64,000 nt of DNA from Sphingopyxis sp. UBA6723 (GCF_002454115.1 NZ_DKIH01000013.1:133717-197716), one strand, 5' to 3'; shown: positions 23,729 to 33,206, numbered from the stretch's first letter. Notes: generated from the letters alone by a model not told the origin. Numbers and translations: made by a program.

Positions 23729-25158
23729 CCGCCGATCTCGCACTCATCTGGCCCGAACTGATCCTGACGATCGGCGGGCTCATCACCCTGATGCTCGGCA
23801 CCTTCCTAGGTGACCGGCAGGTTGGCATCTACCAGCTCAGCGCGCTGCTGACGCTGGCGGCGGCTGCGGCGGCTGTTGTCGCGCTGTTCGGCGTCGATGC
23901 CACGGTCTTTTCAGGGACGCTGTCGGTTGACGGTTTCGGCGGCTTCGCCAAGCTGCTGATCTACGCCGCCAGCTTTATCTGCATCCTCATCGCGCCGCGC
24001 TTCTTCACCGGCGGGATGCGCGCCGAATATCCGACCCTGATCCTGTTCGCGGCGCTTGGTATGGGGATCATGGCGTCGTCGCGCGACCTGATGACGCTGT
24101 ACGTCGGGCTCGAACTCAACAGCCTCGCGGCCTATGTGCTCGCCAGCTTCATGCGCACCGACGAGCGCTCGACCGAAGCGGGCCTCAAATACTTCGTCCT
24201 CGGTGCGCTCGCGTCGGGAATGCTGCTCTATGGCATTTCGCTGCTCTATGGCTTTACCGGCACCACCGATTTCAGCGGCATTGCGGCGCGCATGGGCGGC
24301 GAGATGAACATCGGGTTGATCTTTGGCATCGTATTCGTGCTCGCGGGGCTTGGTTTCAAGATCAGCGCTGTGCCGTTCCATATGTGGACCCCCGACGTTT
24401 ACGAAGGCGCACCGACCCCGGTGACGACCTTCTTTGCCAGCGCGCCGAAAGTCGCTGCGATGGCACTGATGACGCGCGTTGTCATCGACGCGATGGGACC
24501 TGCAATTGGCGCGTGGCAGCAGATCATCATCTTCCTTGCGCTTGCCTCGATCATCCTCGGTGCGGTCGGCGCGATCGGGCAGAAGAATATCAAGCGCCTG
24601 CTCGCTTATTCGTCGATCAACAATGTCGGTTTCATGCTGATCGGTCTCGCTGCGGGAACGCAGGCGGGGGTCGAAGGCGTGTTGACCTATCTGCTCGTCT
24701 ATGTCGTGACGACGATTGGCGCCTTCTTGGTCGTGCTGCAATTGCGCGACGCTGACGGCAATTATATCGAAAGCATCCCGGCGCTCGCGGGTCTGTCGCA
24801 GCGCCGCCCCGGACTGGCGGCAGCGATGGCGGTATTCCTGTTCAGCCTGGCGGGTATTCCGCCGCTGTTCGGCTTCTGGCCGAAATATCTGGTGTTCGAG
24901 GCCGCGGTGAACGCCAACCTGCTGCCGCTGGCGATTGCGGGCATCGTCGCGTCAGTGATCGGGGCATTCTATTATATCGCGATCATCAAGACGATGTATT
25001 TCGATGACAATTCGGACACCGAAATCCCCGCGGGCGGTGGCGCAATCGTCGAGGATGCGGTGATCACGGCGAGTGCCTTGTGGCTGTCGGTGATCGGTTA
25101 TCTCTTCATCCCGATGCTCGCAGTCGTTTCGGCGAGCGCCGCCGCGGTGCTGTTCTGA
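23725..25158 (+). CDS. nuoN: NADH-quinone oxidoreductase subunit N
   Basis: 477 residues from the ATG overlapping the nuoM stop. Antiporter-like subunit: 'MTLYVGLELNSLAAYVL' and 'KISAVPFHMWTPDVYEGAPTPVT' are diagnostic. Last of the fourteen nuo subunits. The stop TGA (25156-25158) shares bases with a CTG that seems to start birA. Confidence 0.97.
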   Translation: MTADLALIWPELILTIGGLITLMLGTFLGDRQVGIYQLSALLTLAAAAAAVVALFGVDATVFSGTLSVDGFGGFAKLLIYAASFICILIAPRFFTGGMRAEYPTLILFAALGMGIMASSRDLMTLYVGLELNSLAAYVLASFMRTDERSTEAGLKYFVLGALASGMLLYGISLLYGFTGTTDFSGIAARMGGEMNIGLIFGIVFVLAGLGFKISAVPFHMWTPDVYEGAPTPVTTFFASAPKVAAMALMTRVVIDAMGPAIGAWQQIIIFLALASIILGAVGAIGQKNIKRLLAYSSINNVGFMLIGLAAGTQAGVEGVLTYLLVYVVTTIGAFLVVLQLRDADGNYIESIPALAGLSQRRPGLAAAMAVFLFSLAGIPPLFGFWPKYLVFEAAVNANLLPLAIAGIVASVIGAFYYIAIIKTMYFDDNSDTEIPAGGGAIVEDAVITASALWLSVIGYLFIPMLAVVSASAAAVLF

Positions 25159-25883
25159 TCCCGCCGATCGAGCGGGTAGCGCAGACAGGTTCGACCAACG
25201 CCGACCTGCTGGCGCGGCTGGCCAGCGGCGAGCAGGTCGGCGAGGGGCATTGGCTGATCGCCGATCGCCAGACCGCCGGGCGCGGACGGCTGGGGCGCGA
25301 CTGGAACGACGGGCAGGGCAATTTCATGGGCTCGACCGTCGTGCATCTGACGGTCGGCGACCCGTCGGCAGCAACGCTGGCGCTGGTTGCCGGAGTGGCG
25401 CTGGCCAAGACCGTTGCTGCTTTGGCACCGGGCGTCGAGGCGCAGCTTAAATGGCCGAACGACCTGCTGGTGGCCGGCGCCAAATGCGCGGGCATCCTGA
25501 TGGAGCGTAGCCGCGATTCGGTGGTGATCGGGGTTGGCGTCAATCTGGTCGTCGCACCAGACCTGCCCGACCGCCCCACCGCGACATTGGCGGGCAAGGA
25601 CGCAGCGATCGACCGTGATCATTTTGCCGGTGCACTCGCGATCGCGCTCACCGATGCGCTCTGGACATGGCGGCAGGAAGGCGCCGCGAGCATCGTCCGC
25701 GCTTGGCTACCGCTGGCGCATCCGCGCGGTACGGCGCTGCGCGTGTCCGAACAGGGTATCGAGGGGACGTTCGAAGGTCTGGCCGACGACGGCGCGCTGC
25801 GCTTGCGCACTGCGCGCGGGGAGACCATGCTGGTGCACGCTGGGGACGTCGAACTGGGCCGCCCGGTCGAGAAAGAGAGATAG
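25155..25883 (+). CDS. birA: Biotin--[acetyl-CoA-carboxylase] ligase
   Basis: 242 residues, ligase domain only, with no N-terminal DNA-binding domain. Motifs: 'QTGSTNADLL', 'GRGRLGRDW' (biotinyl-AMP loop), 'LKWPNDLLV' and 'GVGVNL'. It activates biotin and attaches it to carboxylases. The start is a problem: homology runs to the codons just after the nuoN stop, where the only candidate is CTG at 25155, overlapping as CTGA. The nearest in-frame GTG is 25080, 75 bases inside nuoN. CTG is preferred here by inference. Confidence 0.85.
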   Translation: MIPPIERVAQTGSTNADLLARLASGEQVGEGHWLIADRQTAGRGRLGRDWNDGQGNFMGSTVVHLTVGDPSAATLALVAGVALAKTVAALAPGVEAQLKWPNDLLVAGAKCAGILMERSRDSVVIGVGVNLVVAPDLPDRPTATLAGKDAAIDRDHFAGALAIALTDALWTWRQEGAASIVRAWLPLAHPRGTALRVSEQGIEGTFEGLADDGALRLRTARGETMLVHAGDVELGRPVEKER

Positions 25884-26669
25884 ATGCTGCTCGCGATCGA
25901 TGTCGGCAACACCAATGCCAAATTTGCGCTGTTCGACGGATCGCAGCTGCGCGCGCGGTGGCGGATCGCCACCGACGACCGGCGCACCGCCGACGAATAT
26001 ATGGTGTGGCTCGATCAGTTGCTGCGCATCGAGGGCTATGACCGCGCGCAGGTCGATGCAGTGATCATCTCGACGGTCGTGCCGCGCGCGCTCCACAATC
26101 TGCAACTGTTGGCGGTCAAATATTTCGGCGTCGATGCGTTGGTCGCTGGACGCGAGCCCGTGACATGGGGCATCGCGCTCAAGGTCGACGAGCCGCGCTC
26201 GGTCGGTGCCGACCGCGCGGTAAACGCGATCGCGGCGCAAGCGGTCGAACCCGGCAAGGACAAGCTGGTCATCAGCTTCGGCACCGCGACGACGCTCGAC
26301 CATATCGACACCGACGGCGCCTATCTGGGCGGGATCATTGCGCCCGGCGTGAATCTCTCGCTCGAAGCCCTCGTCGCGGCCGCCGCCAAGCTGCCACGCA
26401 TTGCAATCGAAGCCCCCGCGACCAGCAGCGTGATCGGGCGCACCACCGAAAGTCAGATGTTGATCGGCGTCTATTGGGGCTATGTATCCATGATGGAAGG
26501 CCTGATAGGGAGAATGAAATCCGAAATCGGCAAGCCACTCACCGTCATCGCGACCGGAGGCCTTGCAACCTTGTTTCAGGAACAAGCCCATCTGTTCGAC
26601 CGCATCGAACCCGACCTCACGCTCAACGGGTTGATGCACCTCTATAACCAACGGAACCAGACAATATGA
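25884..26669 (+). CDS. coaX: Type III pantothenate kinase
   Basis: 261 residues. 'LLAIDVGNTNAKFALFDG' is the phosphate-1 motif of the ASKHA fold. 'VGADRAVNAIAA', 'SFGTATTLDHID' and 'ATGGLATLF' complete the CoaX pattern. It phosphorylates pantothenate, the first step of coenzyme A synthesis. The ATG directly abuts the birA stop, with ribosome site GAAAGAGA before it. The stop overlaps the next ATG (ATGA). Confidence 0.95.
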   Translation: MLLAIDVGNTNAKFALFDGSQLRARWRIATDDRRTADEYMVWLDQLLRIEGYDRAQVDAVIISTVVPRALHNLQLLAVKYFGVDALVAGREPVTWGIALKVDEPRSVGADRAVNAIAAQAVEPGKDKLVISFGTATTLDHIDTDGAYLGGIIAPGVNLSLEALVAAAAKLPRIAIEAPATSSVIGRTTESQMLIGVYWGYVSMMEGLIGRMKSEIGKPLTVIATGGLATLFQEQAHLFDRIEPDLTLNGLMHLYNQRNQTI

Positions 26670-28300
26670 CGACTCCCGGAAAGGAGCTACTTTTCCTCGC
26701 GCTCGGCGGATCGGGCGAGATTGGCATGAACGCCAATCTCTACGGCTGCGACGGCAAATGGATCATGCTCGACCTCGGCGTGACCTTTGGCACCCATGAC
26801 TATCCAGGCATCGACATCATCATGCCCGACCTGGAGTTTATCGAGGATCGCAAAAAGGACCTGCTCGGTATCATCCTGACCCACGGGCATGAGGATCATA
26901 TTGGCGCGTTGCCTTATCTCGCCGCCGACCTTGGCGTGCCGCTCTACGCCAACCGCTTTACCGCCGGATTGATCGCCAACAAGCTGGCGGAAGAGGGGCT
27001 GGAGAAAGAGATCAAGATCAAGACCGTCGACATCGACGCGCATTTCCAGCTTGGGCCGTTCGGCATCCGCCTGATGCCGCTGGCGCACTCGATTCTGGAG
27101 ATGAGCGCGGCGGTGATCGATACGCCTTATGGCCGCGTGTTCCACACCGGCGACTGGAAGCTCGATGCCGATCCGGTGCTGGGTACGCCGTCGAGCGCCG
27201 CGGCGCTGACCGCGATTGGCGACGAGGGCGTCGATTTCCTGATCGGCGATTCGACCAATGCGTTCAATCCAGAGGCGTCGGGCAGCGAGGGGGACCTGTA
27301 TGACGGGCTGCTCACCGCGGTCGGCAATGCCAAGGGTCGCGTCATCGTCACCACCTTTGCCTCGAACGCCGCGCGACTCAAGACGCTGGGCCGCGTGGCG
27401 ACGGCAACGGGGCGCACCCTGTGCGTTGCGGGTCGCTCGCTCGACCGCATTTTGGGCGTGGCGCGCTCGGTCGGTTATCTGAAAGACTTTCCGCCGACGG
27501 TCGATTTCGACGAGGCAATGCGCCTGCCGCGCGACAAGGTGATGGTGATCGCCACCGGCGGACAGGGCGAACCGCGCGCGGCGCTGGCGCGGATGGCAGC
27601 GGACAGCCACCAGATCAAGCTCGCGCCGGGCGATACCGTTGTGTTTTCGTCGAAGCAGATTCCGGGCAACGAAGTCGCGATTGGACGGATCATGAACCAG
27701 CTCGCGGCGAAGGACATTCTGACCGTCACCGAAAAGCAGGCACATATCCATGTCAGCGGTCATCCGGGGCAGCCCGAACTCGCGGCGCTTTATGGCTGGC
27801 TGCGTCCGAAACTGGTGGTGCCGGTGCATGGCGAGATTCGCCATATGCACGAACAGGCGCGTTTTGCGCTGGAAAAGGGCGTTCCCGATGCGCTGATTCA
27901 GGAAAATGGCGATCTGGTGCGGCTGGCCCCCGGTCCCGCCAAAATCCTCGAGCGCGTTCGCGCCGGGCGCCTTATCCTCGACGGCGACGTCATCCTGCCC
28001 GCCGATGGCGAGACGATCAACGAGCGCCGCAAGCTGGCATTGCACGGGCATATCACCGTCGCGGTGATCTTTACCGGCAAACGCTTCACCGACGTCGCGG
28101 TCAGCTATCGCGGCGTGCCGGTCGAGGATGAGCGCGAGGCGTTTATCGACGAAATGCGCGAGGCGGCCGAACAGGCGGCCTTGGCGCCCGCCAAAGAGCC
28201 GGAAAAAATGCGCGAGGCGATCCGGCTGAGCGTGCGCCGCGTCGCGACCGATTGGACCGGCAAAAAGCCGGTCGTCGATGTCATGCTCGTGCAACTCTGA
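26666..28300 (+). CDS. rnj: Ribonuclease J
   Basis: 544 residues, metallo-beta-lactamase/beta-CASP nuclease. 'LTHGHEDHIGALP' gives the zinc ligands (His73, His75, Asp77, His78). 'HTGDWKLD', 'GDSTNA' and 'HVSGHPGQPEL' are the other family motifs. It has 5'-3' exonuclease and endonuclease activity in RNA maturation and decay, common in alphaproteobacteria. Coupled to coaX by ATGA. Confidence 0.95.
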   Translation: MTTPGKELLFLALGGSGEIGMNANLYGCDGKWIMLDLGVTFGTHDYPGIDIIMPDLEFIEDRKKDLLGIILTHGHEDHIGALPYLAADLGVPLYANRFTAGLIANKLAEEGLEKEIKIKTVDIDAHFQLGPFGIRLMPLAHSILEMSAAVIDTPYGRVFHTGDWKLDADPVLGTPSSAAALTAIGDEGVDFLIGDSTNAFNPEASGSEGDLYDGLLTAVGNAKGRVIVTTFASNAARLKTLGRVATATGRTLCVAGRSLDRILGVARSVGYLKDFPPTVDFDEAMRLPRDKVMVIATGGQGEPRAALARMAADSHQIKLAPGDTVVFSSKQIPGNEVAIGRIMNQLAAKDILTVTEKQAHIHVSGHPGQPELAALYGWLRPKLVVPVHGEIRHMHEQARFALEKGVPDALIQENGDLVRLAPGPAKILERVRAGRLILDGDVILPADGETINERRKLALHGHITVAVIFTGKRFTDVAVSYRGVPVEDEREAFIDEMREAAEQAALAPAKEPEKMREAIRLSVRRVATDWTGKKPVVDVMLVQL

Positions 28301-28314
28301 ACGGATTACCGACG

Positions 28315-28575
28315 ATGAAATGGACCTCGGCGCTCGCCATCTATTCGCTGTTCTTCGCGCTCAGCGCTTTCTTCGTGCTGCCGTTCCACGGCCGCAAAGG
28401 GAGCGACGATGAGGCGCCGCTGGTAAAGGGCCAAGACCGCGGCGCCCCCGCGACGTTCCGGCCCGGCCGCATTCTGCTCCAGATGGCGATCGTCGCGACG
28501 ATCGGGTTTGTGATTTATTACGCTGCCTATGTGAGCGGGGTCGTCGATCCCGATGTGGTGAGCGGGCGGGCCTGA
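28315..28575 (+). CDS. DUF1467 family membrane protein
   Basis: 86 residues with two membrane helices (about 4-22 and 57-77). The opening 'MKWTSALAIYSLFFALSAF' and 'FVLPFHGRK' match the DUF1467 pattern of alphaproteobacteria. Function unknown. It follows rnj by 14 bases and probably ends the transcription unit that begins at nuoA. Confidence 0.85.
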   Translation: MKWTSALAIYSLFFALSAFFVLPFHGRKGSDDEAPLVKGQDRGAPATFRPGRILLQMAIVATIGFVIYYAAYVSGVVDPDVVSGRA

Positions 28576-28823
28576 CCCGCTGGCGACTAATATTCTGCAA
28601 AGTTCAGGAAAGTTCAGCCCTATGGGCCGCCCGATTTGGATCTCGCGGTGATTTTGATGCGTTTTGCACCCCTCGCATCAGCGTTACCGGCAAGCCAAGC
28701 CGTGACTGATATTTGTCTATCAAATAAAAAAGCCGAGTGAAGGCTGACACAGCCTGAAATTGTAGGAAAGAACTTTTCGAAGAGGTCGTCTGCTGCGGGG
28801 TGGTTTTCAGACCGTCTCTTATT
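28576..28823. other. Intergenic stretch after DUF1467
   Basis: No convincing gene. It holds a direct repeat AAAGTTCAG at 28599-28607 and 28609-28617 (10-base spacing), an AT-rich patch near 28715-28735, and a small hairpin AGGCTG-ACA-CAGCCT at 28741-28755. Read on the minus strand, that hairpin is followed nine bases later by a T-run. A 69-codon minus frame (28620-28829) has no family features. Confidence 0.4.
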
Positions 28824-28901
28824 CGTCATCCCGGCGAAGGCCGGGATCCCACCCTCTCGGTTTCCCGCGACGGCGAGATCCCGGCCTTCGCCGGGATGAC
28901 G
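28824..28901. repeat. Palindromic intergenic repeat (REP-like)
   Basis: CGTCATCCCGGCGAAGGCC opens and GGCCTTCGCCGGGATGACG closes the 78-base element, a perfect 19-bp inversion at the ends. It belongs to the same broad class of dispersed palindromes as those in the nuo operon. It lies between convergent genes. Confidence 0.8.
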
Positions 28902-28964
28902 ATTGAATAAACGTCCGCTTCCTTTCGGAACCCGCCACGCCGATCGATTAACACCACCGCCGGC

Positions 28965-31334
28965 CTAGTTCCGCAAGCGGTCGATCGCCTGCGCCAGAGC
29001 CACATACAGCTTGCCGATGTCCGACGACAGCAAGGTTACGCTGATCGCCGACCCGTCGCGCGCGCCGATCAGCAGGCGCAGCATCGCCTCGAAATCATGG
29101 ATGAACTGGTTCACCGATGCGTGGAAGCCGTCGTCATTCTGGTAGAGGCGCAGGATTTCCTTCGCCTCGCCATTCTCGATCAACTTCACCGCACGGCGCG
29201 CGAAAACGCCGCGGTCGCCCTTCAGATACGCATCCCATGCGGTGTCGCTCACTTCGGTCGACAGGATCTTGGTGACGTCGATCGCGGTCGATTTCAGCGC
29301 TTCGGTCAACAGACCCACCTGTTTAGCCAGCGAATCGCGGTCGGATGCGGCGATCGCCTGTTCGGCTTCGGCGACGCGCTGTTCTACGCTCGCGCTCGTG
29401 TCCATGATCGTGATCAGCTGGCGCATCAGCCGGTCGGCGGCGCCGTTTGCGGCGGCGACGGCGCGGGCGGAGGCTTCTTCGATCGCGGTCAGCTGCGCCA
29501 TGATCTCGGTCTTGAACGCGGCGTCGATCGCCTCGGTCGCGGTCGCCTGCATCGCTTCGCGCGCCCCCGACACCAGCTTTTCGAGCGTCTGCCGCGCTTC
29601 ATCGGCGGCCGAGTCGGCGGTGGCGCGCACTTCGCCCAGCGTTGCGATCATCCGCGCGCCGCCCTGTTCGGCAAATTCGTCGGCGCCATCGCGCAGTTTA
29701 GCCAGCGCGGCTTCGGCGTCGGCGAGCGAGCCGTTAATGCGGTCGACCAGCGCCTGCTGGCTGGTCGCGTGCCCCGCCATCTGTTCTTCGTTCGATTTGA
29801 GCGTCGCCTGCACTGCATTGACGTGCGACATCGTCGATTGCGCAACCAGTTCGGACGCCTCCAGCATCGGTCGCAGCTGCGAAAGCGCGGTCTGCGTCGC
29901 CTTGCCATGCGAGGTCATGCGGTCGAGCGCGTGGGGCAGCGTCTCGTCGAGCTCGCGCGTCACCGCGTCGAGCGCGAGGAGCAGCGATTCGGCGTGGGTG
30001 ATCAGCTGGTGTGCCGACGCATTGCCGCTCTGCACTTCCTGCATAAACGCGGCGAGCTGCGCCTTGGTGTCATCGATCGAACGGCCAATGACGCCGGTGC
30101 TGGCGCTGACGCTGACGTCGAGCACCTCCAGCTGCTGTGCGACTTCGGCGACATGCGCGGTGATCCGCGTCGCGAGTGCATCGCTGGCGTCGGCGTGGGC
30201 GGACAATTGCGCACCCATCGCATCGCCAGCATCGCGCGCGGCGGCCAGCTTGGCATCCATTTGCGCCGCGGCGGTGTCGACACCATCGCGGAACAGGCGC
30301 CAGCTTTCCTCCATCTGCGCGGTGACGGTGGCGACGGTCGATGTCATATCGTCGCGCGCGCTGGCGCTGACGCTGGTCATCCGCGCGAGCGCCGCGTCGT
30401 GTGCGCTGCTCACTTGGGTGGAAGCCGCGAGCAGGCCGGTTTCGGTGTCCTTGCCCTGCTCTTGCAGCGCAACAATCGCTTCGAGAATGCTGGCGGTCGC
30501 GGTCTCACCGGTTTGCGCGGTCTTGGCGGCCGCCTCGCCAAGTTCGGCGAGTTTCGCTTCGAGGCTGGCGCCCTGCTGGTGCGCGACGAGTCCGGCTTCG
30601 CGGAAATTCACTGCGAGCCGCTGCGCCACATCGTCGATCCGCGGCAGGCCGGCGAGCAGACCGTCCATGCGCTGCAAAGCGACGTCGCCCGAGCGTGCGA
30701 GCTGATCATGCGCATTGGCGATGACCGATGCGTTACTGGCCAGCTTGTCGCTGCTTTCATTGAGCCGCATCACCGTGTCGAACCCAAGCTGCTGAACGAG
30801 CTTGGCCTGTTCGCCGAGCTGCTTTTGCGCATCTGCGAGGTGCAGTCCCAGCGAATGCATCGATTGATTGAGCGCCAAATTTTCTTCGCGCAGTGCCGTT
30901 GCCACCCGGGCGAAACGCGCCTGCTCCGAACGACCTGAACGCAGCAGTACCATCCACAGTACGGCGAGCAGCGTCAGCGGCATCGCGATCGTTGCGACTA
31001 GCGACGGGGTGTCGGCAAGTGCAGGGCTGCGCGCAAAATTGTCCGTCGCGACCGACAGCGCGAACCCTGTCCAGCCGATGCCCACTAAAACAAGCAGGGC
31101 CGGGGCGACGCGATCGCGCCATGGCGATTCCTGCCCCGCATCATCGGCATAATCGGCACCATCTTCGGCCGCGATCAGTGGCGCCATTTCGAGCCACTCG
31201 CGTTCGACTGGTGCCGCTGCATCGAGCGCGGCCGCCGTTTCGGGCGGCGCGGCGTCGGCCCGCGCGGCGCTGTCGGCTTCCTGGATCTCGGCGGAATCCC
31301 GCCACAATCCGACAATTTTCTTATCCCCCGTCAT
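28965..31334 (-). CDS. Large membrane-anchored coiled-coil protein, unknown function
   Basis: 789 residues. An acidic N-terminal segment (1-70) is followed by two membrane helices (about 76-95 and 112-131), then over 600 residues of alanine-rich, heptad-like helix with many 'A..A....L' repeats. It ends in a short globular region with 'RLYQNDDGFHASVNQFIHDFEAMLR'. It looks like a chemoreceptor-style rod, but without a HAMP domain or the conserved receptor tip. Sphingomonad relatives are usually called hypothetical or kinesin-like. It probably spans or organises the cytoplasmic side of the membrane. Divergent from the Hpt-like gene, 68 bases apart. Confidence 0.75.
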   Translation of the reverse strand: MTGDKKIVGLWRDSAEIQEADSAARADAAPPETAAALDAAAPVEREWLEMAPLIAAEDGADYADDAGQESPWRDRVAPALLVLVGIGWTGFALSVATDNFARSPALADTPSLVATIAMPLTLLAVLWMVLLRSGRSEQARFARVATALREENLALNQSMHSLGLHLADAQKQLGEQAKLVQQLGFDTVMRLNESSDKLASNASVIANAHDQLARSGDVALQRMDGLLAGLPRIDDVAQRLAVNFREAGLVAHQQGASLEAKLAELGEAAAKTAQTGETATASILEAIVALQEQGKDTETGLLAASTQVSSAHDAALARMTSVSASARDDMTSTVATVTAQMEESWRLFRDGVDTAAAQMDAKLAAARDAGDAMGAQLSAHADASDALATRITAHVAEVAQQLEVLDVSVSASTGVIGRSIDDTKAQLAAFMQEVQSGNASAHQLITHAESLLLALDAVTRELDETLPHALDRMTSHGKATQTALSQLRPMLEASELVAQSTMSHVNAVQATLKSNEEQMAGHATSQQALVDRINGSLADAEAALAKLRDGADEFAEQGGARMIATLGEVRATADSAADEARQTLEKLVSGAREAMQATATEAIDAAFKTEIMAQLTAIEEASARAVAAANGAADRLMRQLITIMDTSASVEQRVAEAEQAIAASDRDSLAKQVGLLTEALKSTAIDVTKILSTEVSDTAWDAYLKGDRGVFARRAVKLIENGEAKEILRLYQNDDGFHASVNQFIHDFEAMLRLLIGARDGSAISVTLLSSDIGKLYVALAQAIDRLRN

Positions 31335-31402
31335 GGGGTCATCTTAGCATCAAATGGCCGTCTTGAAACGGAAACTTAACCACGGGGTGCCAAGCCTGTG
31401 GA

Positions 31403-31699
31403 ATGTCTTTTGATAGTGGCCCCCTCGACAGGTACCTCAGCGCCGCGATCGGCGACGATCCGGCGATCGCGATGGACCTGCGCACGGCCTTTACCGGCGG
31501 TGCGCGCGACCTCGCCGACCTGATGCGCCGCGCCCGCTGCGACGCCAATTGGGAGGTTGCCGCGCTTCGCCTCAAGGGGCTGGCGGCAACCTTTGGCATC
31601 ATCCCGCTGATCGAACTTGCCGAACAGGCGATGGCCGGCGCGCCGGGCGATCCGCTGGTGCTGCGCCAGATCAACGCGGCGATCGACGACCTCGCCTGA
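31403..31699 (+). CDS. Hpt-like domain protein lacking the phospho-histidine
   Basis: 98 residues, all helical. The segment 'AALRLKGLAATFGI' (53-66) aligns with the histidine phosphotransfer signature A-H-x-L-K-G-x-A, but Leu55 stands where the phosphorylated His should be. The following 'LIELAEQAM' helix fits as well. It therefore probably cannot relay phosphate, though it could still bind a response regulator. The family assignment is by pattern only. Divergent from the coiled-coil gene. Confidence 0.6.
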   Translation: MSFDSGPLDRYLSAAIGDDPAIAMDLRTAFTGGARDLADLMRRARCDANWEVAALRLKGLAATFGIIPLIELAEQAMAGAPGDPLVLRQINAAIDDLA

Positions 31700-31887
31700 G
31701 CCGCGCGGCGAATGAAAGGGAGCGGGGTTCAATTCCCGTTCAGCCGCTTTCTTCCAATAAATATCGCAACGGGCCGTCTTGCCATGGCAACGCGACGGGT
31801 TTAGCCGCGTTATGAACGCGCGCCGGAACCCCGTTTGCGTTGCCTGTTTTCGTTGGGCGAGCCGGCCGATTCTGAGGAGAGATTTCG

Positions 31888-33186
31888 ATGTTCACCCGTT
31901 TCCGCTCGATGCCCGCGACGGCCATGGCCGCTGTGCTGGGCTGCGCGCTGATGACGACCGCGACCCCGGCCGCTGCGCAGAAGAAAGAAAAGCCGAAAAA
32001 GGAAGAAGCCGCCAAGGGCAAGGGGCTGGTCGCCAGCAAAGGATTCGCTCCGGCGCTCAAAAAGATGACCGATGCCGCCGGCGCCAAGGACGCTGCGACA
32101 TTGCAAGCAGCGCTGACTGAGGGACAGGCCAGCGCATCGACGCCCGACGACAAATATCTGATCGGTTTCTATCAACTCCAGCTTGGCATCCTGAACAAGG
32201 ATCAGGCGCTGCAGGGGCAGGGGCTCGATGTGATGATCGAGTCGGGCCTGACCCCGGCTGAAAACATTGGCGTCTATAATTTCTATTCGGGCAATTTTGC
32301 CTATGGTGCGAAAAATTACACCAAGGCGATTCAGCGGCTCGAAGCGGCGAAGGCCGCGGGTTCGACCGAAAGCGCGCTGTCGCCGATGCTGATGGACAGC
32401 TATTTGAACGGTGGACAGATCGACAAGGGCTGGGAAATCGCCCAGGCCGGGATCGCTGCCGCCCGGGCGGCCGGTACGAAACCGTCCGAAGAGCTGTTTG
32501 TGCGTCCCGCCCAAGCCTTTCAAAAAGCCAACCGGACCAATGAAATGCTGGACGTGCTGACCATGCGCGTGCAGGATTATCCGACCCCGGCCACGTGGCG
32601 CAACACGCTGTACATCCTGTTGCAGCAGTCAGGCGGCGACAAGGAACTGAACCTCGACATCCTGCGCCTGATGCGCGCCACCAATTCGATGACGCAGCGT
32701 CCCGAATATCTGGAATATGCGGGGCTGGCGACCGAAGCCGGTTATCCGGGCGAGGTCGTTGCGGTCATCAAGCATGGCCAGAACCGCGGCGCGATTCCCA
32801 AGACCGATACGCATTTCGGCGGTATTCTGGAATCGCAAACGCCGCGCGCGGCGGCAGACGCCACCGCCGTTGCCGCCGACGCCGCCAAACCGGCCACGCT
32901 GACCAATCCCAAGGCAGCGCGCGCGACTGCCGATGCGCTGGTCGGCAGTGGCGATGCGGCCAAAGCCATTCCGCTGTATGAAGCGGCGTTGGCGGCCAGC
33001 CCGACCGATCCGGTCATTCAGTATCGACTCGGCGTCGCGCAAGCGCTGGCGGGGCAAAGCGACGCAGCGGTGGCCAGTTTCGCCAAAGTGCAGGGCAATC
33101 GGCAGCGGCTGGCGCAACTGTGGGCAATCCAGGCCAAGGCTGGCGCAGCGCCGGCGGCCGCTCCGGCAGCGACGCCCGCGACCTGA
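31888..33186 (+). CDS. Exported TPR-like repeat protein
   Basis: 432 residues. The signal peptide ends near 'TATPAAA|Q', followed by a Lys/Glu-rich segment. The remainder is helical with TPR-like units, clearest in 'AIPLYEAALAASPTDPVIQYRLGVAQALAGQ' (given in part: about residues 370-395), and the C-terminus is Ala/Pro-rich. Probably a periplasmic scaffold; partner unknown. Ribosome site GAGGAGA at 31875-31881. Followed by a strong terminator. Confidence 0.75.
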   Translation: MFTRFRSMPATAMAAVLGCALMTTATPAAAQKKEKPKKEEAAKGKGLVASKGFAPALKKMTDAAGAKDAATLQAALTEGQASASTPDDKYLIGFYQLQLGILNKDQALQGQGLDVMIESGLTPAENIGVYNFYSGNFAYGAKNYTKAIQRLEAAKAAGSTESALSPMLMDSYLNGGQIDKGWEIAQAGIAAARAAGTKPSEELFVRPAQAFQKANRTNEMLDVLTMRVQDYPTPATWRNTLYILLQQSGGDKELNLDILRLMRATNSMTQRPEYLEYAGLATEAGYPGEVVAVIKHGQNRGAIPKTDTHFGGILESQTPRAAADATAVAADAAKPATLTNPKAARATADALVGSGDAAKAIPLYEAALAASPTDPVIQYRLGVAQALAGQSDAAVASFAKVQGNRQRLAQLWAIQAKAGAAPAAAPAATPAT

Positions 33187-33206
33187 GGCTCGGGCGTTAA
33201 CAACGC

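Noticed and set aside
28620..28829. 69-codon minus-strand ORF in the gap before the coiled-coil gene
   Set aside because: It ends inside the palindromic repeat, and it has no ribosome site and no recognisable features.
29097..30938. Very long plus-strand open frames (613 and 487 codons) opposite the coiled-coil gene
   Set aside because: They mirror the alanine-rich minus-strand gene. Composition is typical of GC-rich antisense shadow, with no domain motifs or ribosome sites.
31720..31760. tRNA T-arm-like sequence (GGTTCAATTCCC) upstream of the TPR gene, possible tmRNA or tRNA remnant
   Set aside because: No matching acceptor or D arm, no CCA in the right place and no tag frame. Probably a chance hairpin in the leader.
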